Assembly (NCBI GenBank): GCA_963070105.1
Contig: OY718807.1
Location: forward strand, 6,901,483-6,965,482
Length of the DNA stretch: 64,000 bases
Direction: 5' to 3'
Source of the DNA: Litomosoides sigmodontis
Lineage: Eukaryota; Nematoda; Chromadorea; Rhabditida; Onchocercidae
The notes under the pieces were generated by a model, which made no database searches, was not told the DNA's origin, and saw only the letters and a list, made by a program, of their open reading frames with translations. Below, one piece after another: positions 39,867 to 50,069 of the stretch (position 1 is the first letter of the stretch; every line of letters starts with the position of its first letter). The translations under genes and the position numbers were made by a program.

Positions 39867-40172
39867 TCACTCAAACGTTTCTCTTCTTAACACAACGATA
39901 ATGATAATGATAGTGATAGTGATAACAGTGACGATAATAATGTTAAGTTGAAAAATGATTATATGTATTAAGTGATGCCAAAGTTCGATGGGTCATTCCA
40001 TTGGTCACATTCGTTTGTGTAATTGTATTTTCGACGAATTAAGTGACCATTTATCAGCCCAGCAAAATTTCACTTTCAAATCAAATATTTTCATGAACGA
40101 TAAGTTTTAGTTGCATTTTCCAATTTATTCACAGAACATAAACTGACAAAATTGTCGTTCGATATTAGTAAT
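39867..40172. other. Convergent 3' region between Rab and IFT22
   Basis: 3' UTRs of two tail-to-tail genes. It contains a GATAAT/GATAGT-type short repeat at about 39897-39940. No coding exon. Confidence 0.5.
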
Positions 40173-41483
40173 TTACTGAACTCTTTGAGTTTTCACATTT
40201 GAAATGACGCGACACAGGAAAGCATTGAACTGTAATCGAAGATTGTCATCCTCGTGATCCATTTCCAACGGTACCACTCGAAGACCGTTCATTTGAGGTG
40301 GAAGAGAAAATTCCGTGTTTGCTGCGTCATTGGTTGTGTGGAGCAGAACGAGGACGAGTGATGGGTTAATGTTTCCACGTCGAACAAATTCCTCATACCT
40401 TAGAAAAAAGGAAGCAATAAAAACTCTTAGCCATTCCACTCTCTCCAAAATTCATAATTTAAAAGGAACCAAAAAGGATATTTATTAGGAAAAAAGTATT
40501 TGGGATATTCTGCGGAAGATAAAAGATATTAGACTAGATGGACATCGGAACATCTAATGCCTGATATTGAAACATATGACTCTTCTCTTAATTAAACAAT
40601 TTCCTCTTTTCTTAAAAAATTAAAATCCAAAAATTTGGTACCAGGGCAGAAGTGTCGATCCGTCATCTTCAGCAGGCTTGCACACCAATATAACACCGTT
40701 TGCATTATGTCGAATTGCAGGCCAACATCTCACGTATCGCTCATCACCACTGCAGTCCCAAAGTTCAACCTCAGCTTCCACTCGTTCTCCGTCAAGTTCT
40801 AAGTCATTACTTTCGAATTCAACAATTCGCACACCTTAATACTAGCTTAATTTTCTTGATGTACAAGAGTAATTGCTCAATGGCTTATGCTTCCCTTAGG
40901 CCTGTAAATGTTAGACACGATGACCAGCTGACCAGACACTAAAACTTTCAAGGGGAAGTGCTATCAGCGAAAAAATTATCGTTATCAGCTGTTGCATGAA
41001 GAATTCTCACCTCGAGTTGGTCGACGTACGTGAACGCCTGTTGTATCAACTGAATCTGCCAGATAATTTGACACTGTCGTCTTCCCACTCTAAATCATTG
41101 TAATTAAATTTTTTTGTTTATTTTACCAAGTGAAGTTTTCTTGTTGAAAATTAAATGAAACTAAAAATTATAGTAAAAAGCTAAAATAAGTTTTGAGTGG
41201 CAAATTAAATTTGTTTTTGATCGAAAAATCAAAATATTTTACCGATTGCATTAGCCAAAAAAACTTGGTTAATACAGTGAAGTAGAAAGTGCTAAGTGGA
41301 AAAAACTTTTTACAACAAAATATTGCACGTCAACTTCAGAAATGTTTACTGTAAGCTTTTATAACTAATTAGTGAGTTTGAATTTCGATTAAAAAGTTTT
41401 TTAATTGAAATTCTTACCTTAAGTGGTCCAAGAACGAGAATTTTGATTTTCAATGGAGCGGTGGTAGCTGTCGTAGTTCGCAT
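40173..41483 (-). CDS. ifta-2: Intraflagellar transport protein 22 (RABL5)
   Basis: Small GTPase-like subunit of the IFT-B train that moves cargo in cilia. Minus-strand exons 41483-41418, 41089-41011, 40834-40642 and 40398-40173 give 187 aa in phase, close to the 185-aa vertebrate protein. The start reads MRTTTATTAPLKIKILVLGP. The P-loop spans the first intron (GPLK then SGKTTVSNYLAD), followed by TRGVRIVEFE. Switch II is WDCSGDERYVRCWPAI in place of DTAGQ, a hallmark of RABL5, and ANGVILVCKP follows. The C-terminus ends NVKTQRVQ with no prenylation Cys, as expected for IFT22. The C. elegans name ifta-2 is used by homology. It lies tail to tail with the Rab gene and head to head with the MSP-domain gene. 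Two X-box-like sites lie within 35 bp of its ATG. Confidence 0.93.
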
Positions 41484-41486
41484 TTA

Positions 41487-41500
41487 GCAGCTATGGAAAC
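41487..41500 (-). promoter_or_regulatory. X-box-like site, proximal, of IFT22
   Basis: On the gene's strand this reads GTTTCCATAGCTGC. The left half GTTTCCAT is a perfect RFX half-site. The other strand, GCAGCTATGGAAAC, matches the consensus GTHNYYATRRNAAC at all but one position. It ends only three bases before the ATG, so it may lie in the 5' UTR. Confidence 0.5.
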
Positions 41501-41502
41501 TT

Positions 41503-41516
41503 GTCGCTATGACTAC
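41503..41516 (-). promoter_or_regulatory. X-box (RFX/DAF-19 site), distal, of IFT22
   Basis: On the gene's strand this reads GTAGTCATAGCGAC, which fits GTHNYYATRRNRAC at every position and closely resembles known nematode ciliary X-boxes. It lies 19 bp before the ATG and two bases from the proximal site, making a tandem pair. Confidence 0.7.
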
Positions 41517-41969
41517 GACATTACTTGAAGTTTGCCGCTCACTGTCAAGCACACGGCAGTTAAAACCATTAAATTTAACTAGAAAACTATGGAAAACTTG
41601 TCGCATAGCAAAAAGAGAAATGAAATTCAAAAAATTTCACCTTTTTTTAAAATTAACTCTTAAAAAAATAAGGAACTGGTGTAATATCTGAGCATTGTAT
41701 ATTTTTATATTCTCCGAGCGGTTACTTAATCATTCAGGATTTTCCAGGATAAGTCTTTATTCATAGTCACGTTATCTTGCCTGAATTCAGGAGTAAATTA
41801 AATTCCAGGGGCGCTCCAAAACTAACTTTTAGAAGCTTTCAATTTTTTTTCCAGAAATCATCTCCTGAATTTGTTCAAAAATGCAGATGTTCCATTCCGA
41901 TTTGGTGAAAGTGCATTTTTTTTAATTAAAAATTTTGTAGGTTTTAAACGATATATTACATGATAAATA
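41517..41969. promoter_or_regulatory. Divergent promoter region between IFT22 and the MSP-domain gene
   Basis: About 450 bp between head-to-head genes. No exon is supported; open frames here overlap each other and have no splice context. A TTTTTGTAG acceptor-like site about 30 bp before the MSP-domain ATG could take a spliced leader. Confidence 0.45.
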
Positions 41970-43315
41970 ATGGGTGCCGATGCACCACCTTCGCCTTCAA
42001 CTCCAACGCCGGAAGCTGCTGCACCACCTGCAGGAAGCGCGCCACCGGCTGCGAAACCGCAAGAAGCGGTGAAGCCGCCGGTTGCTGCCATACCAGCACC
42101 GATACCGCCTAATGGACCAAATGAGCCGGCATTTCAACTGAAACTTGAGCCGGAGACAAGACTGGAATTCAAAAGTGACAAATTAACGGAGGAGCCGTGC
42201 CAGCTTGAAGTTAAGCTGACAAATCCAACGAAGAACAGGCAAACTTTCAAGGTTTCCTTTCACCTTTCCATCAATTTTCCCTGTGGAAGTGAGTGGGAAG
42301 CAGTCAAATCAGACGTCTGACAAACAAATATTTAACATGCAAACTTTAAATTTAAATAATAGGTTAATTACTTTTTTAAGATCGAATGTTTTCTAATTAA
42401 TATCTAAACTTGTAGAATTTACGAGAGGAAAATTTTTAAAAATAATTTATTCCTTGTATGCCATTAATTAAAAAAAAATTATTTTTCGATGCATTCCTGA
42501 ACGTTCTAGGTGAAATGCACATCAAATGATATTTTCCGGGTGCGTCCAGCACTTGGGTTTTGCAATGCAGAAAGTTCAACTTCAATTAAACTTGTATTTT
42601 CAAGTAAAACAGTACCTGACAGTGGGAGACATCATTTTGCATTCTATCACATGAAAAACGATGAGGTTCATCAGTTCGTTGAAATTCTACTCAATCTTTT
42701 CAAAAATTACTTTTAAGGAAAACCAATGCGTGACGTTTTTTACACGCTTTCTTGCAATTTTCAGAATTTCGTTCTTTTTCCACCAAAGTCCAATATTTGA
42801 TATGGTGTTGATGATAATCGATTTTTCACTTATCATTCGTGTCAAATGCCTTGAATTTAAATCTAAATAACTGTTAGCAACAGACCGATTAACGCATAAA
42901 AGGAGGGTGAAAATTGAAGTAATTAATCTCTTTCACTCACTTGCAATTGTATGAATGGGTGAATTTGAGCGTAGCGCTGGGGAACTTATTTTACTAATAA
43001 GCTTACTGCAATTTTCAGAAGGAAAAGACCGCTCGACAAGTTTGGACGCCTCAATCGAAGTTTGAAGGCGTACGTCGCATTGCGGTTTACTTCTTGAAAA
43101 GTGACGGAACTCCAGCTCCACCCACTGGAAATACAGTACAAACTGGTAACGCACCTTCCGCTGACGCACCACTCCCCGGTGGTGCTGCACAAGCAGCTAG
43201 CGCACCAGCGGCAAGTGTACCTGCTGCGGTCGCAGCTGCGGACGCAAAACAACCAGCTGATGGTGCGAAAGGAGCGGCCGCAGGTGGCAAAGAATCGCCG
43301 GCTGCAGCAAAGTGA
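41970..43315 (+). CDS. MSP-domain protein with Ala/Pro-rich flanks
   Basis: The central part is a major-sperm-protein (immunoglobulin-like) fold, a protein-interaction domain found in VAP proteins and nematode sperm proteins. Exons 41970-42251, 42510-42665 and 43019-43315 give 244 aa in phase. Residues 1-50 are Ala/Pro/Glu-rich (MGADAPPSPSTPTPEAAAPP). The MSP domain covers about 51-170, with LKLEPETRLEFKSDK, QLEVKLTNPTKNRQTFKVKC, FRVRPALGFCNAESSTSIKL and HHFAFYHMKNDEKEKTARQV. The last 70 residues are Ala/Gly/Pro-rich and end GKESPAAAK, with no transmembrane anchor, so it is not a VAP. The GC-rich ends stand out from the AT-rich surroundings and produce long false frames on the other strand. 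Nematode proteins of this layout are often sperm-enriched, but expression here is unknown. Confidence 0.9.
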
Positions 43316-44251
43316 AATTTAACTGAAACAACCTCAGTGATTCATCATAATTTTCACATCACACTGATTGAAATGAAAATTTGAAAAAAAAAAAACTCAT
43401 ACAAACTATTCAATTCCAGTCATTCCAAATGAAAAATGAAAAATATCTCTTGTTAATTATCATCGATAAAAATTATCCATCAATCATCTCACTCTGGAAA
43501 TATGCAAATTTTCTCAAAATATGCAAATGACGAATAATTAGTGGAAATAAAGTATGAATAATGATTGGGGCAGAAATGAATTGAATTGAATTGAATTGAA
43601 TATGCTAATTATCGCTAATTAATCTGATGAAGATGAGTAGTTTGAAGGTATTATAGCATAGCTAGTGTAATTGGAGGAACGATTGTTGAGCTGTGGAAAC
43701 AGCTGTGTGTACTACTTCCTCTCTGTGGTCGCATACGACACGCACGTGTATTTTCCACTATTATTTCGTTAAACTTTCATCCATCTAGCATCGATCAGTT
43801 GCCGAGAATCGATCGATTGCTTGCGTTTGTGGATAACTTTTCAAGTACCACTGCAATTCATCCCATTTCCTTACATTCCGAAATTTGCAAGCATCATTTT
43901 CACATTTGCAATTTCCCTCACCACTACTCTCTCTTTTGCTTTTAAAAGTTAAAGCTTTAGAAAAAGCGAGTATTTGAATAATATCGTAATAAGTAAATTA
44001 TTGAAATGATTGGGATGATCAATTTCGAATTATGCTGTAAACGTTTAGAAATTTATGCTTTCTTATCTGATTTACTTTTAAATTGGGAGTTCTGATAGAA
44101 CTTGTAATTGTCTGGTAGTAATAGGAGGATTTGGCATTCTTCAATTGATTAATTTAGAGTTGCATTTGTAATTCTTTTAGGTTTCACGTAATTTCACTCA
44201 TTAATTTCAGGTTTTTTTGTGCTTCCGTTTAACTTTTTATGAGATTAATTG
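43316..44251. other. Intergenic region between MSP-domain gene and stn-2
   Basis: AT-rich with a GAATT pentanucleotide repeat at about 43578-43600. No coding exon seen. Confidence 0.5.
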
Positions 44252-47200
44252 ATGGGTGCAAGTGTTGCAATGAAGACTGGCGGAAAAAATTTCGACGTTG
44301 TAAGTTTTGTTAAATTACAAATAACTGCATAGGAAAATTGAAAATTAAATTTAGCTATGGAAAGTGAAGTACGGTTTTGTAGGTGCATCACGGAATGGTG
44401 CTGCTCAGTGATGGTAAAGGTCGTGGAAGACCGGTACGACTGGAACTCACAAAAGGTTTCCGCAATTATTGCAATCAAATAGTTGTTAAAAAAAAAAAAT
44501 TGAAAACTTTTTTGTGCAACTAATTGCTCTCATAAATCATTTTTGCAATAAGTCAAACAAATAAAAAAAAAACAATCTGTAGAATTTTGCATTAAATTCC
44601 TTAATTTTACCAAAATTAAGTAAGCTGCAATTTTAGCTAAAAGCGCCCTCAAATTTCAGATGTTCTGATCATTCAAATAACTGCTAAGAGCGGCATTTTT
44701 GATGAGACGAAAGATTCGACGATGGAATTGGACGGCAGCATACGATATGTTAAATTACGCAAGAAAAATGACGGTGGCTTAGGATTATCGATCAAAGTAA
44801 GTGGGAATAAATTAAAAATAGCAATTTTATGATCAAAGTAAAACTGTTTTTTTTTCAGGGTGGCAACGATGGTAATCAGCAAGTTCCAGTTATTATTTCA
44901 AAAATTTTCAAAAATACGCCTGGTATGCAATTTCTTCTGCTGCAATTCTCGCATAAATATTTGATATTGAAAAAAAAAAACCGAACGCTAACAATAAACT
45001 TTTTGCAGTGATAATAATTTCAAAAAAAAAGTAAAAATAATAAATTAAAAAAAATCACACAGTTCGCAGTTGAAACTCTTGTTGATAACATCTTATCACT
45101 AAATATATTTCGTATTGTTTTCCTGATAATTTTATCAATGCAGCGGAGGAATGCGGCCAATTGTACATCGGTGACGTGATTGTTGAAATAGGCGGACAGT
45201 CAACAGATGGTAAAACGCACGATGAAATTGTTCAAATGTTGAAGGATGCCGGTGATGAAGTGACACTTAGTGTCAGGCATTACATACAAATTGCTCCTTA
45301 TCTTAAGTTAGACTTACTTTAATTACTTCAATGATTTTGCGGCTGTTTAATTAAGACAATCAAACTTCATGAGATTTATGTAAGACTAGCTTGGAGCTGT
45401 GTGAAAAATAAAATGAGTGAATTTTTTTTTTTTTTTTTTTGCAAATATTGTAAAAGTATTCAAAAAGAATATGATGATTTTGCTTTTGTTCACTTCTTCT
45501 GCACGGAGAGTGAAAACTTTTTTTTAGCAATATTTTAAAATGTGCGAATATTTCTAGCTATGATTAGACAGGAAACTGATTGACGTATTAGTGCAAAAAT
45601 TACTTTTACTTTTACTTCCACTATTTTAACGAAATTTACAACAAATTTCTTTCATGTATGAAATGGAGTTTTTTAGACCGTCAGATTCGCTTCGATCACA
45701 TTCTGGAAGCGCATTTGATCGTCTCTATGAACCGAACACCTGGAAGGTTCTTCAGTAATTCCATTATTTTTAAAAAAATAAAAAGTGAAAGAAATTGTTT
45801 TATTGTTAGCAAAATTCTGACAAAAAAAAGAGCCTGAAAAGTTGAATAAATTTTACTTTAAATGTTATGCTTATAAGGCAAATATTGAAATTGAAAATAT
45901 CAAGAGCAAAGAAAAAAAGTGAAATTTAGAGCTCACTGAAAGTACAGTCATCGGTTCATCCGAGTGATGTGACCACCAGCACACGAAGTACCATTGGTCG
46001 AAGTACAGCTGATGATGCATCAGATGAGTGGAAAACGATGGCTAAAATTCCACTACCAATGGCATTTATCACTCGTTATCTTTGGGGAACTGATAAGTTA
46101 AGGTGAGGAAGAATCTCTTCATTTCACGCTTATCACTCAGCAAAACTCTTTCACACTTGCACTATTCCGAAAATTAATAATTTGAAGAAAGAAGGAAACA
46201 GTTAAAGATTTTTAGAAATAATGCCTTTGAAGTTCGCGCAGTGGATGGCTCAACGACCGGTATTGTACACTGCGAAGATAAAAACACGATGGAGCAATGG
46301 ATCAAGCACATTCAGGGTCGTATCATATCGCTTAATTATAAATCTATTAAATTATCAAATAAATATTTGCATAAAAATGAACAGGTTAGTATCGGGAAAG
46401 GTAATATTTGAAATAAAATTAGTTTTTGGCGTGGCGTGCTAAAAGGGCAATAATATCGTACGAGAGAATTTCCTTTCGTTTGCTATTCAAAATTTTTACA
46501 AAATTATCATATCCCTGAATTGCATGAATGTTAGAGTAATGAAAAAGAGCTCTGCAAAATTTCTAAACTTTCGCCATTTTGTCGATTTTTTTTTTGGTCG
46601 TAAATTAAAGTTTATATTTTAGTTAAACTTTAAATGAAATATTGAAGCTATTGAAATGTTTAGATTACGTATATTGGTTGGGTAAGTGAACGATTACCGG
46701 AGGAACATTTCAAAAATCCATGTCAACGTTGGGAACCTCGATTTATCATCCTGAAGGGTGGTGAACTGTGTATTTTCGAATCTCCACCAGTATGCTAAAA
46801 TTAAACACATTTTTCAAAATTATTGTAAAATTTTAGTCATTGATTATTTTATAAAATGTCACCTCTTGCAACAATTCGTTCGTTTGTTTTTTTTGTTTTA
46901 AATTCTCAACGATTCAATAAGTTTCAGTTGAATTCGGATGATTTGAACAAATGCGTATCGCTGTACAAGATTTACGATACAACGTTTAAAGTGCTCGATC
47001 CTGAGAAGCCCGCGCTAGACAAACGTGATTATTGCTTTTGGATTGAAACATCTATAAATGGTATGAAGCATTACATGTCAGTTGAGAATCACAATCAGTT
47101 CAATCAGTTCGATGCAGCTTATCATCGTTGTTTACGCAGCACCGTAAACACTCTTCAGGTATTTCACGTGTTACTTCCGCATCACTATAATTCATCATCA

Positions 47201-48039
47201 TATTTTATATCACTATAATTTATCGTCATCATATTACTTCATATCACTATAATGCATTCATTTATTTCACAGCAATCATGTTAATTATGCTAATTTTGTA
47301 GCTGAAATTACATTTTCTTCTTTTTGTTTGCTTAGACACGCACGTTTGCCTGCAGTTACGACGGACGTCCAAGTGGTTTGGTGATTGATATCAAGCAAGG
47401 CATAAGCTTATATGATATTCCTACAAAGGTATTGTCGTAAGTCTTTAGCAAATCGTTGCCAAATGTTTCGTTCCCATCAGTAACTTGCATTTATTTATAA
47501 TTTATGCAAATTTTTACAGAGTTACTCGTGGCAGTATCGTTTCTGTGATTTGGAATCATCATCTGATGATGGAAAAATACGACTACGACTTGTTTTTCGC
47601 GATCCACGAAGTTCATCGATTAATGGTTTAGAAATTAAGGTGAGAAATAGATTGGAATTTGATAGCTCAAAAGGAAATCTGATTGTTATTGATCATTTGA
47701 TGTAAGCGATAGCAACAGTTTGATAAGACATCTATCTGAATAGCAATCAACTATCACTGTATGTAATTATAACAGTAATGAAATTCCTGAAGGTGAATTT
47801 TAAATTCTCTGTCTTTTGCTAAATCGAAGACCTTTTTTTTCACTTCTTTTCTATCAACTGAAAAAAAACTGATGAAAATATGTGCGGGGAAAGTTACCTT
47901 CAATCCGTATAACTGATGTTTCTTTTAGGATATTAATAGTGACGAACTTTTGTACATTGTATACACAATTCACGCATTCTACGTGACGAAAATTATTGGA
48001 ACGGATCCGGATTACCTGAAAACTATTCCACTTATGTGA
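44252..48039 (+). CDS. stn-2: Gamma-syntrophin
   Basis: Adaptor of the dystrophin-glycoprotein complex beneath muscle and neuronal membranes. Thirteen exons in phase (44252-44299, 44383-44455, 44660-44796, 44859-44922, 45144-45306, 45677-45746, 45930-46102, 46216-46384, 46664-46789, 46928-47158, 47336-47428, 47520-47639, 47929-48039) give 525 aa, the usual gamma-syntrophin length. A first half-PH region (MVLLSDGKGRGRPVRLELTK) precedes the PDZ domain: LRKKNDGGLGLSIKGGND with ligand loop GLGLSI, then GQLYIGDVIVEIGGQSTDG and HDEIVQMLKDAGDEVTLSV. The second PH half includes IPLPMAFITRYLWGTDKLR and a second PH follows with YIGWVSERLPEE and WEPRFIILKGGELCIFESPP. The C-terminal syntrophin-unique part ends DPDYLKTIPLM. 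The order fits gamma rather than alpha/beta syntrophins; the stn-2 name is by homology. Confidence 0.93.
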
Positions 48040-48896
48040 TCTAAAGCGTTTATAATTAGCTGTTTGTTAACAATCGAAATATTTTCTTATTTATATTTAC
48101 AGTATGAAATCGTCGATCTGTGCGTATTTTCGTTATTAAAAATTTTGAAGAACGTTCGCCAACTTAACTGCTAAGTGTTTTCAAGGCAATTTTGAAAAGA
48201 GCGAATACGAAGAAAAGTTTGTTAGCTTTTCAATGCTAGCAAATAATTTTTACTAATTTATATGACTGCACCATTGCAATCAATCATTTAGGAATTGAAT
48301 TGAAATAAAATGAAAGAGTAAAGGAAAAAGTTCAAACATAAAAATTAAACTTCACTATGCAAACCGATATTTTCATGCCAGTAAAAGTTACTCTGTCAAA
48401 TTAATTAATCAAGGATAAATGATATTACTGCACTTGCTTTGCAAAAATTTCAACCAAAAAAATATTTAAAAAATGGAAAGATCGTTGCAGAGATAAAGTG
48501 ACAGGCAACAACCGACGGAATAGAACTATATTTCCAAATTGCCTAAACTTAGCACCAATTTTTTTGAATTTAAAATAGTAGAACACTTTCACGTCAATTT
48601 CAATTTCGAGCTATTTTAAAAGATAGCTAACTCTCAGTGCATACGAAATTTATTTCTGTCGGAAAATTTTTCACCGTGTCCTTGTTCAGTTAATTCACAA
48701 CACAACACAACTTGAATTTCAACTGAATTTTCACTCCCAAATAACATTTCATTTCCACTTATACTCACAAATAGCCGTGCTGTAATCCAATCTCATGCAA
48801 CAAATATTTACAAGTTCTAGCTGAAACGATCTGCTCAATCAGATCACTCTAACAAAACAGCAAGGAAAAATAGTCTTTCACACTTTGCATTTATTA

Positions 48897-48922
<26 letters not shown>
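48897..48922. repeat. CT microsatellite
   Basis: Uninterrupted CT units immediately left of the hairpin. Confidence 0.9.
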
Positions 48923-48928
<6 letters not shown>

Positions 48929-48969
48929 AAATAAATGAATGAATTGTTGGAAAAACTAAAGAATGAAGC

Positions 48970-49029
48970 GATCGAACTACTCATAACATTGCTTAAAGAA
49001 ACTAAAGCAATGTTACGAGTAGTTCGATC
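48970..49029. ncRNA. Near-perfect 25-bp hairpin, candidate miRNA precursor
   Basis: Left arm 48970-48994 begins GATCGAACTACTCATAACAT; right arm 49005-49029 ends CGAGTAGTTCGATC. The arms pair at 24 of 25 positions (the odd pair is A against C, or a G-U wobble on the other strand). The loop is 10 nt (AAAGAAACTA). Size and geometry suit a pre-miRNA on either strand, but a small inverted-repeat element is equally possible. I do not recognise a known miRNA seed. Confidence 0.4.
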
Positions 49030-50069
49030 ATAAGATGAAAACATTTTCACAAAATTCTAAATTAACATAAATTATACATTATAACAAGAGTCCTTTTTAT
49101 ACCAAATTAATATCAATTGGTATGAAAAGTCTAAATTAACATAAACTAAAATTAGAATGGGTAACTTAAGCAAAAAAAGTACGTATGTACCGCAGCCTGA
49201 TATTTTTCTTTTTATAAAAAGAACGAAAAATAAAATATTCAATACAGAAATGTAGAAAATTTGGTCGCGTACCAGATAATTCATGGATTACTACATGAAC
49301 ACATGAATGTTAATGACAATACGCATGGAATTTTACAACAAATTAAATTATAAAACAAAACAATTTTTTAAATCATATAATGTGAGTTAGAAAAAAAGTT
49401 AAATCAAAATGAACAAATTTACAATCCAAATAAAGGATTTCTATATTGGCTACATGCTTTGACATTCATCCAAACACAGAGCACTATTACCTCTCAATTA
49501 CCGAGATACGTAAGCTTTTCCAAAGGAATTACCCCTTTTGCTATTAAACACCTATAATTAAATATTTAAGAAGACCTAAATTCACTCCGCTCTGCACTCA
49601 GTCATCAATCATATTAAATGCCATACTATAATAACTATTCAGTTTTTATTTGTAAGCAAATTTTGCAAGCATATTCAGAAATGTAGTTCAGGATTACAAA
49701 TAGCAAGTAAACGGCATAACGGAAAACAAAAAAAAACAGAAACATGAAACATAAAACAATTCACACCCGTAAAGAAATAACAACGACTTTAAAACATGAA
49801 AGAGCCAATTTTCAACAGAGACGGACTTACATAATTTCAAAACAAATTCTTATTTCTAAATAGCTGCAACCGTTCATGCTAGTAGCTTTTTACATTTCAA
49901 TCCAAACTAACCCGAAATGCTATAAACTTGTTCTCCACTCATAAAATTTTCTGCACACTATAGGTGATTGATATTTTCAACGATAAAAACTTTTCTTCAT
50001 ATCAAGTGATTTCAGACCAAGAACGTAAATAATTATTATGATGAACGGTTTTAATTTCAATTTGAAAAT

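Larger units (their letters stand above)
48040..50069. other. Convergent intergenic region with a long hairpin
   Basis: No coding exon supported. It contains a CT microsatellite at 48897-48922, a near-perfect inverted repeat at 48970-49029 and a partly repeated AAATTAACATAAA motif at about 49061 and 49132. Confidence 0.45.

Noticed and set aside
42933..43290. Several minus-strand frames (Ala/Cys/Val-rich)
   Set aside because: Shadows of the GC-rich Ala/Pro tail of the MSP-domain gene on the plus strand.
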